Assembly: GCA_017626295.1 (NCBI GenBank) | Contig: JAGAJB010000014.1 | Coordinates: forward strand, 1 to 64,000 | Direction: 5' to 3' | Length of the DNA: 64,000 bases | From: Clostridia bacterium | GTDB taxonomy: Bacteria; Bacillota; Clostridia; Oscillospirales; Acutalibacteraceae | Shown: positions 42,450 through 52,615 of the stretch, piece by piece | How the letters are laid out: each line of letters starts with the position of its first letter | How positions within the stretch are numbered: the stretch's first letter is position 1 | Translations under genes and position numbers: made by a program | The notes under the pieces: model-generated | Databases searched by the model: none | What the model was told of the DNA's origin: nothing | The model's input: the letters and a program-made list of their open reading frames with translations, nothing else

Positions 42450-43922
42450 CTATCTATTATCATACTCTGAAAAGAAGGTAGATATTCGCTCTTTCTTTTC
42501 TAAAAGACCGGAAAATCTTGATATGTATTCAAAAGGAAACTTGTAATTGAAAATTCTTTCGATTTTTTCTATACCGGGCGAAAGAAGTTTTGTAACCGAC
42601 CCTGCACCTACGGAAAGGATATGCTGATATTCTTCCATCATAAGAATATTGTATCGGCATTCTTTCCCCTCTTTGCACCAGCCTACATTTTCAAAATTAC
42701 CCAAAGATTTACTTTGACGGTACATATAGTAGGGGTGATACCCGCCCTGTGTCAAGGCGTTGAAGGCGTAGTCCAGCATATTTGAAATACCCTCTGCATT
42801 GACGGAATCGCTTTCATTCTCCGTAACAATGGCAGAGGAGCGTTTGAGAGCGAGTGTATGAACGGTAATATTATCTGCACCTAAGTGTATTGCCCTGTCA
42901 ACACTTCTTTTAAAACTTTCAAAGTTATCCATCGGAAGTCCTGCAATTAAATCCATATTTATGGAGTCGAAACCTATCTTTCTTGCAAGATGGTACTTTT
43001 CCTCTGTTAAAGCAGTTGTGTGACATCTGCCTATTGCCTTAAGCACGCTGTCGGAAAATGTCTGTGGATTTATACTGATTCTGCCTACATTGTGTTTTTT
43101 GAGAACAAGAAGTTTTTCTTCCGTAACAGTATCGGGTCTTCCTGCTTCTACGGTGTATTCTCCGCACTCGCTTAAATCGAAATTATCTTCTATGGCAGTT
43201 AAAACCCTGTCTAAATCCTCTGCCTCAAGGGTTGTGGGAGTGCCACCACCCCAATAAACATTTGTAAGAACAAGTCCGTTTTCTTTCGCTTTCTTTGCGG
43301 TAAATTCAATTTCTTCGCAAAGTTTATTGACGTATTCGGGCATAAGTTTCTTCGCTGACTCCGTTCCTATTGAATGAGAAACGAAGGAACAGTAACTGCA
43401 CCTTGTAGGGCAAAAAGGAATACTCACATAAAGGCTGAAAGAGTTTTTCGGTGAATTTTCAATAATTCGGAGTTCCGTTTTTGCTACGCTGAGTGCAAGT
43501 TCCGTTTTCTTTTCATCGGCAAAAAACCGTTTGGTAAAATAATCCCTTGCACCGTCCTCACCTATCTCAACCATTTTATTCATAATAAGTTTTGAAGGTC
43601 TGACGCCCGTCAGCATTCCCCATTTCGGCGCAAAACCGCAAAGTTCTTTTAACAGCGGATATGCAAGGGAAAGAAGTTCATATTCTTCGTCGGTACATTC
43701 TTCGGAAGACATATTTTTCTCCGCCGAACGGTTTTGTCCCTTATATGAAAAAACTGCTTTAAAACGGATATTATTTTCACCGCGGTCTATTTCCGTATAG
43801 AAATAATCGCCGCTGTCCTCTGTAAATTCCTTTAATGCGGTATTCTTTTCAAGAGGAAAAAACAACATCAGCAGTTTTTCCGTTTCATATAAAAAATCGT
43901 GTGATATACAGTAAATATTCAT
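42450..43922 (-). CDS. hemZ: Coproporphyrinogen dehydrogenase-like radical SAM protein HemZ
   Basis: The 490-residue protein has a family-specific N-terminal region and a radical SAM core with CPTRCSYCSF (about residue 171), VYWGGGTPTTL and RISINPQTF, and the HemN-like C-terminal domain YYMYRQ. It is classed as an oxygen-independent coproporphyrinogen oxidase relative; true heme synthesis in this organism cannot be judged from the window. Its ATG overlaps the stop of the MBL gene (ATGA), giving coupling. Confidence 0.92.
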   Translation of the reverse strand: MNIYCISHDFLYETEKLLMLFFPLEKNTALKEFTEDSGDYFYTEIDRGENNIRFKAVFSYKGQNRSAEKNMSSEECTDEEYELLSLAYPLLKELCGFAPKWGMLTGVRPSKLIMNKMVEIGEDGARDYFTKRFFADEKKTELALSVAKTELRIIENSPKNSFSLYVSIPFCPTRCSYCSFVSHSIGTESAKKLMPEYVNKLCEEIEFTAKKAKENGLVLTNVYWGGGTPTTLEAEDLDRVLTAIEDNFDLSECGEYTVEAGRPDTVTEEKLLVLKKHNVGRISINPQTFSDSVLKAIGRCHTTALTEEKYHLARKIGFDSINMDLIAGLPMDNFESFKRSVDRAIHLGADNITVHTLALKRSSAIVTENESDSVNAEGISNMLDYAFNALTQGGYHPYYMYRQSKSLGNFENVGWCKEGKECRYNILMMEEYQHILSVGAGSVTKLLSPGIEKIERIFNYKFPFEYISRFSGLLEKKERISTFFSEYDNR

Positions 43923-44548
43923 CTTAAAAACATATTATATTTCAATTCGTGTTCTACGGTTGTTTTTTCACCGTGACCGCTGAAGATAACGCAGTCTGCG
44001 GGTAATTTTTTAATCTTTTTCAAAGAGTCCGTAAGAGTTTTAGTGTCACCGCCGTAAAGGTCGGTTCTGCCTATACTCCCTTTAAAAACAGTATCACCTG
44101 TAAAAACTGTCTTTTCACTTTCCGAGTAAAAAAGCACACCGCCGGGTGAATGACCGGGGGTTGATATTATTTCAAAAGAAATATCACCTATTGTGATTTC
44201 ATCGCCGTCTTTTAAAGTTTTATCCGAAACACAGGGGTAAAAAGGCGCACCGAAAAATGTAGCAAGGCTGAAAACCGCGTCATTTAATGCGTGAGCATCT
44301 TCCTGACCTACCAATATCTTCGCATCGGGATATTTTTCTTTTAGTCTTCCTGCACCTGAAACGTGGTCAAAATGGCTGTGGGTACAAAGAATGTATTTTA
44401 ATTCTTTCATACCTGAAGCCACTATTTCTTTTAAAAGAACAGCATTATAATCACCCGGGTCTATAACTGCGCCGATTTTAGTTTTTTCGTCACAAATAAT
44501 GTAACAGTTAGCGCTGACAGGACCTAACGGAATTGCTTTAACGTACAT
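43919..44548 (-). CDS. MBL-fold metallo-hydrolase (glyoxalase II-like)
   Basis: The 209-residue protein has the metal motif THSHFDH, GVLFYSES, GDTVFKGSIGRTDL and SGHGEKTTVE, typical of hydroxyacylglutathione hydrolase-like proteins. The substrate is unknown. The ATG at 44548 follows GGAGTG; the extended frame to 44575 overlaps dtd. It sits in an overlapping run with dtd and hemZ. Confidence 0.92.
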   Translation of the reverse strand: MYVKAIPLGPVSANCYIICDEKTKIGAVIDPGDYNAVLLKEIVASGMKELKYILCTHSHFDHVSGAGRLKEKYPDAKILVGQEDAHALNDAVFSLATFFGAPFYPCVSDKTLKDGDEITIGDISFEIISTPGHSPGGVLFYSESEKTVFTGDTVFKGSIGRTDLYGGDTKTLTDSLKKIKKLPADCVIFSGHGEKTTVEHELKYNMFLR

Positions 44549-44549
44549 T

Positions 44550-45005
44550 TTAAACACTCCATATATCTGTATCAAAACAGATTGTAACAGGGCCGTCGTT
44601 TACAAGTGACACTTTCATATCCGCACCGAATATGCCCTGTTCTACTCTTTTCACGCCGTACTCTTTGAGTTTTTCGCAATAAACTTCATAAAGTTCTTTT
44701 GCTCTTTCGGGTTCTTCACTCGGTGTAAAAGAGGGTCTGTTACCTTTTTTACAGTCGGCGCACAAGGTAAACTGTGAAATAGCCAGAATTTCACCGTCAA
44801 TATCAAGAACGGATAAATTCATTTTACCGTTTTCATCCTCGAAAACACGCAAAGAGGCAGTTTTTCTTGCCAGTAAATCGGCGTGTTTTTCGGTATCGCC
44901 TTTAACTACGCCCACAAGAATCATATACCCTTTATCCGATGAGCCTACAACCTTTCCGTCAACGCTGACAGAACTGTTTAAAACTCTTTGTATTACCGCT
45001 TTCAT
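44550..45005 (-). CDS. dtd: D-aminoacyl-tRNA deacylase
   Basis: Dtd removes D-amino acids and glycine wrongly attached to tRNA. The 151-residue protein has MKAVIQRVLNSSVSVDG, the SQFTLCADCKKGNRPSF active-site motif and the C-terminal NDGPVTICFDT motif. It overlaps the rel stop by four bases (ATGA), the usual rel-dtd pairing. Confidence 0.97.
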   Translation of the reverse strand: MKAVIQRVLNSSVSVDGKVVGSSDKGYMILVGVVKGDTEKHADLLARKTASLRVFEDENGKMNLSVLDIDGEILAISQFTLCADCKKGNRPSFTPSEEPERAKELYEVYCEKLKEYGVKRVEQGIFGADMKVSLVNDGPVTICFDTDIWSV

Positions 45006-47209
45006 GAATTACTGCTCCTTGTAACATTTATAACGCCGTTTATCTTTTTGAGTTTTGAAATAACAACGTTAAGGAAATCCGTACTTTTTACGGTTATGGT
45101 TAAATAAATATACGCTCTGTCGTCTTTAAGTTCGCGTGTGTTAATAGCGTTAATCATAACCCGCATATCTGCAAGAAGTGTGGCAACGTCAGCCATAAGC
45201 GCAACTCTGCTTTCGCAGAGAATAGCAAGACCCGCCTTGAACTCCTGCATTGTGTTACCTGTAAGCCAACGGGCGCTTACCCAACGTTCAGGTTCCTCAC
45301 AGGCTGTTATATCCTTAGGAACGTTGGAACAGTCCCTTTTATGAATAGAAACACCGTGACCGCGGGTTATAAAGCCTATTATTTCGTCACCGGGAATAGG
45401 CGCGCAACAGCGGGAAAGTTTAATAAGGCAGTTATCAATACCCTCAACCGTAACACCTTCGCCCACTGCACGCTTCGTTGACTTTGAAGTATCCTGAACT
45501 TTGATTTTTTCAGGTTGGTTAGCAGATGCAATTCGGTTATATTCATCCCTTATAAAAGGCATAACCCTTGAAATGAACAAACCGCCGTAACCTATTGCCG
45601 CATAAAAATCGTCAACTGTGGCGCAATGCTGACGCTCGGCGAGAGTTTCAATAAGTTTCTGATACTCTTCGTCGGTAAATCGCATCTTGTTGCGTTTGAT
45701 TTCTCTTTCAAGTTCGGAACGGCCCTCCACGATATTTTCATCGCGACGTTCCTTTTTAAACCACGCACGAATTTTAGTTCTTGCGCTGCTTGTCTTTACA
45801 ATATTAAGCCAATCTCGGCTGGGGCCCTTACCCGGCTGTGACGATGTAAGAATTTCCACAATATCGCCTGTTTGCACCTTGTAATCAAGAGGTACTATTC
45901 TGCCGCCCACTTTAGCACCAACCATCTTTGTGCCGACGGCTGAGTGAATAGCATAAGCGAAGTCAATAACAGTTGAGCCGACAGGCAAATCTATAACGTC
46001 ACCTTTGGGGGTGAAAACAAACACTTCCTCTGTAACAAGGTCGCTTTTGATGGTCATAACGATGTCTTTGACGTCATCGGCTTCTTTCTGAGTTTCAAGA
46101 AGTTGGCGAATCCACGCAAGGCGTTCTTCAAACTTCTCAGTACCGTTAAGACCTAATTTATATTTCCAATGGGCAGCAATACCGAATTCAGCGGTCTTGT
46201 GCATATCCCAGGTACGAATCTGCACTTCAAAGGGAATACCCGCTTTACCGATAACGGTAGTGTGAAGTGACTGATACATATTGGGTTTAGGTGTGGAAAT
46301 ATAGTCCTTGAATCTTCCGGGAATGGGTTTAAACATATCGTGAATAATACCCAGACAGTCGTAACATTCAATAACCGAGTTCACTATGATTCTGACGGCG
46401 TATATATCATAAATCTCGTCAAAATTCTTATTCTGCATATACATTTTACGGTATATGCCGTGAACACTTTTGATACGCGCTTCAAGAGCCGCCTCGGGAA
46501 CTACCGTGCACACTCTCTCGCCTATTTGTTTTTTGATGGTTTCAAGGAATTCCTTGTGGGATTTACCCTGTTTTGAAAGTTCATCCTCTATCTCTTTGTA
46601 ACCTACGGGGTCAAGGAAACTTATGGCTCTGTCCTCAAGTTCCTCTTTAATCGCCCTGATACCTAAACGGTGGGCAATAGGCGCGTAAATTTCTAAAGTT
46701 TCAAGGGCTTTATCCCTGCGTTTCTGAGGCGCAACGAAATTAAGCGTTCTTATATTATGAAGTCTGTCGGCAAGTTTAATGATAATAACTCTTATATCTT
46801 CCGACATTGCAAGAAGCATTTTTCTTACGTTTTCCGCCTGTTGCTCTTCTTTATCCTTAATATCAAGGGGAACTTTACCTAACTTTGTAAGTCCGTCAAC
46901 AAGAGCAGCAATTTCCGTGCCGAAATCTTTCTTCACTTCCTCCAAAGTTAAATCGGTATCTTCAACCGTATCGTGAAGCATCGCCGCCGCAACGGACTGA
47001 TAATCCATACCATAATCAAGTACAATTTTAGCAACTGCAACAGGGTGAATAATATACGGCTCACCCGAAGAACGCCTTTGACCGTTATGGCGTTCCCTTG
47101 CCACGTTAAAGGCTTTATCCACTACTGCCGCATCTTTTTCGCTGAAAAGTTCGGCTGCCTGTTCTTTTAATTCGTTGTACATAAGTTCAACACTGGTATT
47201 TTCATCCAC
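45002..47209 (-). CDS. rel: Bifunctional (p)ppGpp synthetase/hydrolase
   Basis: The 735-residue Rel/SpoT protein makes and degrades (p)ppGpp in the stringent response. The HD hydrolase domain keeps HDTVEDT; the synthetase domain has YDIYAVRIIV, KDYISTPKPNMYQSLHT and VQIRTWDMH; then TGS (VFTPKGDVIDLP), a helical and zinc-finger region with SRCCAPIPGD, and a C-terminal ACT domain. I start at GTG 47209 behind AGGGGTGAT; a GTG at 47218 lies within that site. It follows recJ closely. Confidence 0.96.
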   Translation of the reverse strand: MDENTSVELMYNELKEQAAELFSEKDAAVVDKAFNVARERHNGQRRSSGEPYIIHPVAVAKIVLDYGMDYQSVAAAMLHDTVEDTDLTLEEVKKDFGTEIAALVDGLTKLGKVPLDIKDKEEQQAENVRKMLLAMSEDIRVIIIKLADRLHNIRTLNFVAPQKRRDKALETLEIYAPIAHRLGIRAIKEELEDRAISFLDPVGYKEIEDELSKQGKSHKEFLETIKKQIGERVCTVVPEAALEARIKSVHGIYRKMYMQNKNFDEIYDIYAVRIIVNSVIECYDCLGIIHDMFKPIPGRFKDYISTPKPNMYQSLHTTVIGKAGIPFEVQIRTWDMHKTAEFGIAAHWKYKLGLNGTEKFEERLAWIRQLLETQKEADDVKDIVMTIKSDLVTEEVFVFTPKGDVIDLPVGSTVIDFAYAIHSAVGTKMVGAKVGGRIVPLDYKVQTGDIVEILTSSQPGKGPSRDWLNIVKTSSARTKIRAWFKKERRDENIVEGRSELEREIKRNKMRFTDEEYQKLIETLAERQHCATVDDFYAAIGYGGLFISRVMPFIRDEYNRIASANQPEKIKVQDTSKSTKRAVGEGVTVEGIDNCLIKLSRCCAPIPGDEIIGFITRGHGVSIHKRDCSNVPKDITACEEPERWVSARWLTGNTMQEFKAGLAILCESRVALMADVATLLADMRVMINAINTRELKDDRAYIYLTITVKSTDFLNVVISKLKKINGVINVTRSSNS

Positions 47210-47223
47210 TCTTATCACCCCTG

Positions 47224-49275
47224 TCAGATGCGCTGATTTTTAAGTTCTGTAACACGTCTGAAAACAGACGAATTTTCCAGCGAAGATTTCACGTTTTCTG
47301 AGGGTAATATATATTTTCCCTCTTTACAAATTATGATACCCAAATCACTTAATACATCCAGCGCAATTTTACAACTTGTGAGATACTCCTCAGAGAGTCC
47401 CAGCCTGTAACAAAGCATTTCGGCAGAAAAATTCCATCCGTTATTTGCCTTTATAAATCTGTAAATATTACCGCAGAAATCACGGTCTACCGAAAGATTT
47501 TTCACGGCAGAAGATGACAACGCTTTGCCGCTGCAAAAATCTTCATAATCCTTTTCGGAATTTAAAACTTTACCGTCGTCATATTCAGTCAGGCGTATAT
47601 CTTTAACTTGTATACTTACCTGAGTTTTACCCATATATTCATTACTTGAAAGTTTAACAGCCAAGTCAACTTTATCCGAAACTTTGTACGGAAAATCTGC
47701 AGGTGAAACCGAGAACAAAATCACCGTTACCGAATAGCCTTTTCTTTTTACGGTTATTCGCAGATGTTTGCCGTTACCAACAGGCTGAACAGATGAAATT
47801 TCCATATTATAAAGCCCGAATAACGGCTGAGGATTATCCGCACCGTATGGTTCAAGAATTTCCATAGCAGAAAGAACATCCGAATTTATAGACGCAGGAT
47901 TAAGTTTGCAGTCGATATGAAGAACGGGAACTGCCGGCGGAACTGTAAGGGCATACTCGTTAATCATATCTCTGAATTCATCAATTTTACCGTTTTCAAT
48001 AGTTAAACCCGCAGCAAGAACGTGACCTCCGTACTGCACAAGCAAAGGCGCACAGTAGGAAAGAGCATCGTACAAGGAGAAACCGTCTATACTTCTGCCG
48101 CTGCCCTTTGCTTCCTCACCGCATTCGGATATAACTATACAGGGTTTTGCGTACCTTTCCGCAAGGCGTGACGCAACAATACCGATAACGCCCTGGTGCC
48201 AGTCTTTACCGCTGACAACAATAACACGCTTGTATTTTATATGGGGATTATTCTCTATAATCTCAATTGCCTCTTCGGTAATACCTGCCTCGGTCGATTG
48301 CCTTTGTGAATTAACTTCTGAAATTTCGCGGGCAATGGTCTCCGCTTCGGTTTTGTCGTCTGATAAAAGGAGTTTCAAAGCACGCTCCGCAGACCCCATT
48401 CTGCCTGCCGCATTTATCCTGGGTGAAAGTCTGAAAGCAAGACTTCCGGCATTGAGTTCACCCGAACTGTCGCACACATCAACCAGCGCACGTATACCCG
48501 TACGCAAAGTTCCGTCGCTTAAAGAAGCATTCATAAATGCAAGTCCGCTTCTGACAAGTATTCTGTTTTCACCTTTAAGGGAAACAATATCGGCAACCGT
48601 ACCCAAAGCCACCAAATCGCCGTATTCTTCAAGAAGTTCGTAACCCTCGCTTCCGTCAAGGGCACAAATAAACTTAAACGCAACACCTACGCCTGCCCAT
48701 TCGCTGAACTCACACATAGAATCAGACCTGTGAGGGTCAACTACCGCCACGGCATCAGGCAAAGTTTCACCGACCCTGTGGTGATCCGTTACAACGACAT
48801 CTATCCCCAAGGTTTTCGCATATTCAATTTCGCTGAGCGCACTTATGCCGTTATCAACAGTAATAATAAGGCTTGTTCCGCGCTCTTTAAGAGTATCAAT
48901 GGCACAGTTATTCATACCGTACCCTTCCCCTGTTCTGTCGGGAATATAATAATCCACACTTGCGCCTTGCGATGAAAGATAGGAATACAAAAGTGCCGTC
49001 GATGTAACACCGTCAGCATCATAGTCACCGAAAACAGTAATTTTTTCGCCGTTTTCAAGTGCATTATGTACTCTTTCGCAGGCTTTATCCATATCGGGAA
49101 GGGTGAAAGGGTCAATTAAGTCTGTGTCATATAAAAAACTCTCAACTTCAAATTCATCTGTCATTCCGCGAGAGCAAAGGAGAAATGCCGCAAAAGGCTC
49201 TATACCGCAGTTTTCTGCAATATCTGCCGCACGGTCTCTGTCGCACTGGGAAACGACCCATTTCTTTCGACTCAA
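47224..49275 (-). CDS. recJ: Single-stranded-DNA-specific exonuclease RecJ
   Basis: RecJ degrades single-stranded DNA 5' to 3' in repair. The 683-residue protein has the DHH phosphoesterase motifs VFGDYDADGVTS, VDNGIS, VTDHHRVGETLP and VALGTVADIV, the DHHA1 GGHVLAAGL motif, and an OB-like domain. The TTG at 49275 has GGGTGAT upstream; a GTG at 49284 is the alternative. It heads the recJ-rel-dtd-MBL-hemZ run. Confidence 0.94.
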   Translation of the reverse strand: MSRKKWVVSQCDRDRAADIAENCGIEPFAAFLLCSRGMTDEFEVESFLYDTDLIDPFTLPDMDKACERVHNALENGEKITVFGDYDADGVTSTALLYSYLSSQGASVDYYIPDRTGEGYGMNNCAIDTLKERGTSLIITVDNGISALSEIEYAKTLGIDVVVTDHHRVGETLPDAVAVVDPHRSDSMCEFSEWAGVGVAFKFICALDGSEGYELLEEYGDLVALGTVADIVSLKGENRILVRSGLAFMNASLSDGTLRTGIRALVDVCDSSGELNAGSLAFRLSPRINAAGRMGSAERALKLLLSDDKTEAETIAREISEVNSQRQSTEAGITEEAIEIIENNPHIKYKRVIVVSGKDWHQGVIGIVASRLAERYAKPCIVISECGEEAKGSGRSIDGFSLYDALSYCAPLLVQYGGHVLAAGLTIENGKIDEFRDMINEYALTVPPAVPVLHIDCKLNPASINSDVLSAMEILEPYGADNPQPLFGLYNMEISSVQPVGNGKHLRITVKRKGYSVTVILFSVSPADFPYKVSDKVDLAVKLSSNEYMGKTQVSIQVKDIRLTEYDDGKVLNSEKDYEDFCSGKALSSSAVKNLSVDRDFCGNIYRFIKANNGWNFSAEMLCYRLGLSEEYLTSCKIALDVLSDLGIIICKEGKYILPSENVKSSLENSSVFRRVTELKNQRI

Positions 49276-49343
49276 AAATATCACCCGATTATAATTTTAC
49301 ATTTTATTATAACATCTCAAGCCCTCTTTTTCAATGCAAAATG

Positions 49344-49373
49344 CAAAAAAATCGCCACTCTTAGAGTGGCGAT
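49344..49373 (-). terminator. Terminator after the alpha/beta hydrolase gene
   Basis: ATCGCCACTC and GAGTGGCGAT form a perfect 10-pair stem with a 3-base loop, followed on the minus strand by TTTTTT. The U-run continues into a GCATTTTGCATTG scrap of the repeat word found at 14336-14519. Confidence 0.88.
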
Positions 49374-49377
49374 TCAT

Positions 49378-50124
49378 TCATACTCCTAAAAACTTTTTAA
49401 CTACGGGCAAAATGAGAAAATCGGTTTTCTTAAATGCTGTACTATGGCCGGCGTTTAAGACCATAACTTCCTCTGCACCTTTTACTGCCTTTGTTATTCT
49501 TCTTGAATGCCTGCGTTTTATCATATCAAACTCGCCGAAAACATTAAGGAACGGAACGTTTATTGCAGAAAGTTTTTTGTAATTAAGTTTGGGTTGCCCT
49601 ACCATCATACCCTCAATTTCGCATCTTCTTTTCCACTCGTGGTCTTTTGTAAGAGCCGCTTTAATTGCATATATACGATGGTCTTTTATAATACCTAATT
49701 GGTCAAGCGTTTTTGTTCCCCTTGTGTTAAGGTTAGAACCGAAAACCGCAAGTCTTGAAACATATTCGGGATATGCAACCGCAAAGCACATACCGAGATT
49801 TCCTCCGTCAGAAAAACCGCAGACATTAGTTTTTTTAACGCCTAAATAATCAAGAAGTGCTTTTAAGTCATCACAAAAAAGTTCAAAAGTAAGTTTTTTA
49901 TCGCCCAAGGGAGTGTTGCCTGTTCCTCGGGTTGAAAAACGGATAATTCTGAAATATTCTGATAACGGAACATATAAATCCCCCTCAAAACAACGATAAT
50001 CTCCCCCGTTACCGTTAAGCATAACAAGTGCTTCACCGTCGGGATTTCCGCTGACCTGGTATTCAAAATCCAGACCGTCGTGTTTAAAAAATCCGTAGTC
50101 AATTACATTAACTTTGTTTTCCAT
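49378..50124 (-). CDS. Alpha/beta hydrolase
   Basis: The 248-residue protein has the hydrolase fold with nucleophile Ser in VCGFSDGGN, acid Asp in VFGEFDMIK and His in NAGHSTAF. It begins one base after the GH78 gene and its GAGGTG ribosome site lies in the last codons of that gene. An esterase acting on acylated rhamnosides is plausible from context but not shown. Confidence 0.85.
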   Translation of the reverse strand: MENKVNVIDYGFFKHDGLDFEYQVSGNPDGEALVMLNGNGGDYRCFEGDLYVPLSEYFRIIRFSTRGTGNTPLGDKKLTFELFCDDLKALLDYLGVKKTNVCGFSDGGNLGMCFAVAYPEYVSRLAVFGSNLNTRGTKTLDQLGIIKDHRIYAIKAALTKDHEWKRRCEIEGMMVGQPKLNYKKLSAINVPFLNVFGEFDMIKRRHSRRITKAVKGAEEVMVLNAGHSTAFKKTDFLILPVVKKFLGV

Positions 50125-50125
50125 T

Positions 50126-52459
50126 TTACACCTCTATAATGTTTTCGGGTTCCCAACTCAAATCTATAACGCGGTAAACTCCGCTTTCAAATTTTCTGTA
50201 TCCTAATTTTTTATCCTCAAAAATATAACCTTTCGGAAGTTGAATTTTTCCGTAAACCCCGTCGGGCTTCTGAACGGTAAGTTCAATTACACCGTTCTCG
50301 CGTTTCCAGGAAACACCGACCCTGCCTTTTACGCTTTCATAAAAAGCGGTAGCAGTTGTAAGTTCATTTACAAAGCAGGGCTCTATATTTATTTCGTTAC
50401 AGTCATCGAGGTAAGGATTAACTTTGATACCTGCAAAGTACTGTGTAAACACTGCCGAAACATCGGAATAATTGTGGTGGTTAAGGGAATCCGGAAACTC
50501 GTTTTCGGGGTGGAAATTTTCGGGAAGTGCCGTATAACCGCGTTTTATCCAGTTGCCGTAGGACGGGTAATCGGGACGTGCTATCATTTTATAAGCAAGG
50601 TCACACCTGCCATACTCGCAAAGAGTTCTGAATATGGGTTTTACACCTATGAAGCCGAAATCAACGTGTACTCCGTCATTTTCAACAATTTCTGCAAGCA
50701 CATTGAAAGCCTCCGGTTTTTCACTTTCATCAAAAACATCGTAATAAATTGCCATTGACTGCGATGTCTGGCAATTACCTATGGCGGTCATTGTTTTAAA
50801 GTCCACAAGATATTTTCTTACGGCGTCGCGAATTTCTCCGCGGAGTTTATCACAAAACTCTTTTTGAAGTTTCTTACCCATAACACCGAACATATACGAT
50901 GCTTTTTTGAGTATATCCATACCTATAACGCTGCTTGTAAATTCGAGTGGTGATTTAATAACCGTAACAGGACACCAATCGCCTAAACCGAACTCCAAAG
51001 TACCGCGTTTTGTTCTCATATTTGAAAGATATTCTGCATATCTGAAAATCGCTGGTGCACATTCTTCCATTATAGATTTATCACCGCGGTAAATATACTC
51101 GTAATACGGAATATACGTTAAAACGCAATCCCACGCAGGACCGTTACCCCACTCATAACCCCAGTCGCCTGTAGGAACAATTCCCGGAAGTTGACCGTCT
51201 TGTTTTTGAGCCTTAACTATATTGCGTATCCATTCCCTGTAACTTTTTTCAGGAGTAAGGTTCATAACTGTTTGCTCGCAAGATATGGCGGCGTCACCCG
51301 TCCAACCGTTTTTCTCGCGGTGTGGACAGTCTGTGGGGAAATAATAGAAATTGGAAAGGGTGGAATTTCGTGCCATTGCCTGCAACCTGTTTAAAGTGGT
51401 ATCGGAACAACGGAAATTTGCTCGTTCTTTAAGTTCTGAACTGCAAACTATAAAGGTAAGTAAATCTTCCGTAGCCTGTTCTTCGGTAATACCGAAAACA
51501 ACGCAATAACGAAAACCGTGGTATGTAAACTGCGGTTCAAAAATCTCCTCGCCCTCACCTTTAAGAACATATATATCGCGCTGAGAGAAACCGTCGGGAT
51601 AGAACTGAACATTGCTGATGTCGGGATTACCGTTTTCATCTAAATATTCGCCGAACTGCAAGTCAACTTTCTGACCTCTCTGCCCCTTGATTTTAAGGCG
51701 TTCTATACCTGCGGAAGTTATACCGAAATCATAAAGCCAACCCTCACGCTCTTTAGACGGAAAATCCGAATAATCCTTCGATACATCGCCTCTCGGTCTG
51801 AAAGGTAAAACCTTACACTTTCTTATACTTATGGGTTTGAGGTGTCTTATGGGCGAAATGGGGTCTGCCTCGCAAATACGTTTTTCCCCTCGGGGAGTTT
51901 CGGCTTTAATAGCATTTTTCCAATCAAAATCCGAAAAACAAGGCTCGGACCAGTTATCGTATTCTTTTCGTGCATCGTAAAAACAGCCTGCACGCAAATC
52001 ATCAAACATTACAGGTGAGTCTGCAGTTTTAACAGTTTCATCTGCTTCAAGAACAGTTGTTTTTCCGTAACTGTCCGTGATTTCGATGCTGAAAGCAAAT
52101 CTGGGAGAACCGCGAAAATCTGATTTTTCAAAGTCCCATATTTCTCCGCCGGGGCAGTTCTGCATACCGTTACCAAGTTGAATACCGAGAATGTTTTTAC
52201 CCTGTTGAATATACGGTGCTATATCATATTTATCATAATAAACAAGATGATCAGGGTTAGATATATATGGCGCAATAAGACCTTTGGTTATTTTATTGCC
52301 GTTAATAAAAACATCGTAAAAGCCTGCGCAACCGATAGTGACTGTGGCTTTCTCCCATTTTTCTTCAACATCAAATGCTTTTCTGAACAACGGTGATGCC
52401 ACAAAATCTTTGTATGTAGAATAATCGTATGTAGCACAAATAAATTTTTTAGAAAGCAT
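50126..52459 (-). CDS. Alpha-L-rhamnosidase, glycoside hydrolase family 78
   Basis: GH78 enzymes release L-rhamnose from plant glycosides and polysaccharides. The 777-residue protein has N-terminal beta domains (GCAGFYDVFINGNKI), the RCSDTTLNRLQ helix, the (alpha/alpha)6 barrel with catalytic-region DCPHREKNGWTGDA, and a C-terminal beta domain. No signal peptide, so it is cytoplasmic. The ATG at 52459 has AAGGGGTG upstream. Together with rhaB at 33431 it indicates rhamnose use. Confidence 0.92.
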   Translation of the reverse strand: MLSKKFICATYDYSTYKDFVASPLFRKAFDVEEKWEKATVTIGCAGFYDVFINGNKITKGLIAPYISNPDHLVYYDKYDIAPYIQQGKNILGIQLGNGMQNCPGGEIWDFEKSDFRGSPRFAFSIEITDSYGKTTVLEADETVKTADSPVMFDDLRAGCFYDARKEYDNWSEPCFSDFDWKNAIKAETPRGEKRICEADPISPIRHLKPISIRKCKVLPFRPRGDVSKDYSDFPSKEREGWLYDFGITSAGIERLKIKGQRGQKVDLQFGEYLDENGNPDISNVQFYPDGFSQRDIYVLKGEGEEIFEPQFTYHGFRYCVVFGITEEQATEDLLTFIVCSSELKERANFRCSDTTLNRLQAMARNSTLSNFYYFPTDCPHREKNGWTGDAAISCEQTVMNLTPEKSYREWIRNIVKAQKQDGQLPGIVPTGDWGYEWGNGPAWDCVLTYIPYYEYIYRGDKSIMEECAPAIFRYAEYLSNMRTKRGTLEFGLGDWCPVTVIKSPLEFTSSVIGMDILKKASYMFGVMGKKLQKEFCDKLRGEIRDAVRKYLVDFKTMTAIGNCQTSQSMAIYYDVFDESEKPEAFNVLAEIVENDGVHVDFGFIGVKPIFRTLCEYGRCDLAYKMIARPDYPSYGNWIKRGYTALPENFHPENEFPDSLNHHNYSDVSAVFTQYFAGIKVNPYLDDCNEINIEPCFVNELTTATAFYESVKGRVGVSWKRENGVIELTVQKPDGVYGKIQLPKGYIFEDKKLGYRKFESGVYRVIDLSWEPENIIEV

Positions 52460-52482
52460 AATATACACCCCTTTTACACAAT

Positions 52483-52511
52483 ATAATACTCCAATAAATT
52501 ATCCGCCGCAA
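52483..52511 (-). promoter_or_regulatory. Candidate promoter of the GH78 gene
   Basis: On the minus strand TTGCGG (52511-52506) and TATTAT (52488-52483) are 17 bases apart, 24 bases upstream of the start codon. Confidence 0.5.
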
Positions 52512-52552
52512 TAGGCAGGTTGTAAATAAATTTAACACATTTTTCGTTTTAG

Positions 52553-52581
52553 TTGACGGAAATAAAAGTTTTTAGTAAAAT
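52553..52581 (+). promoter_or_regulatory. Promoter of the 52616 membrane-protein gene
   Basis: TTGACG (52553-52558) and TAAAAT (52576-52581) are 17 bases apart, back to back with the GH78 promoter. Confidence 0.7.
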
Positions 52582-52615
52582 ATCTTCTATATTATTCATA
52601 TACGAAGGAACGATA

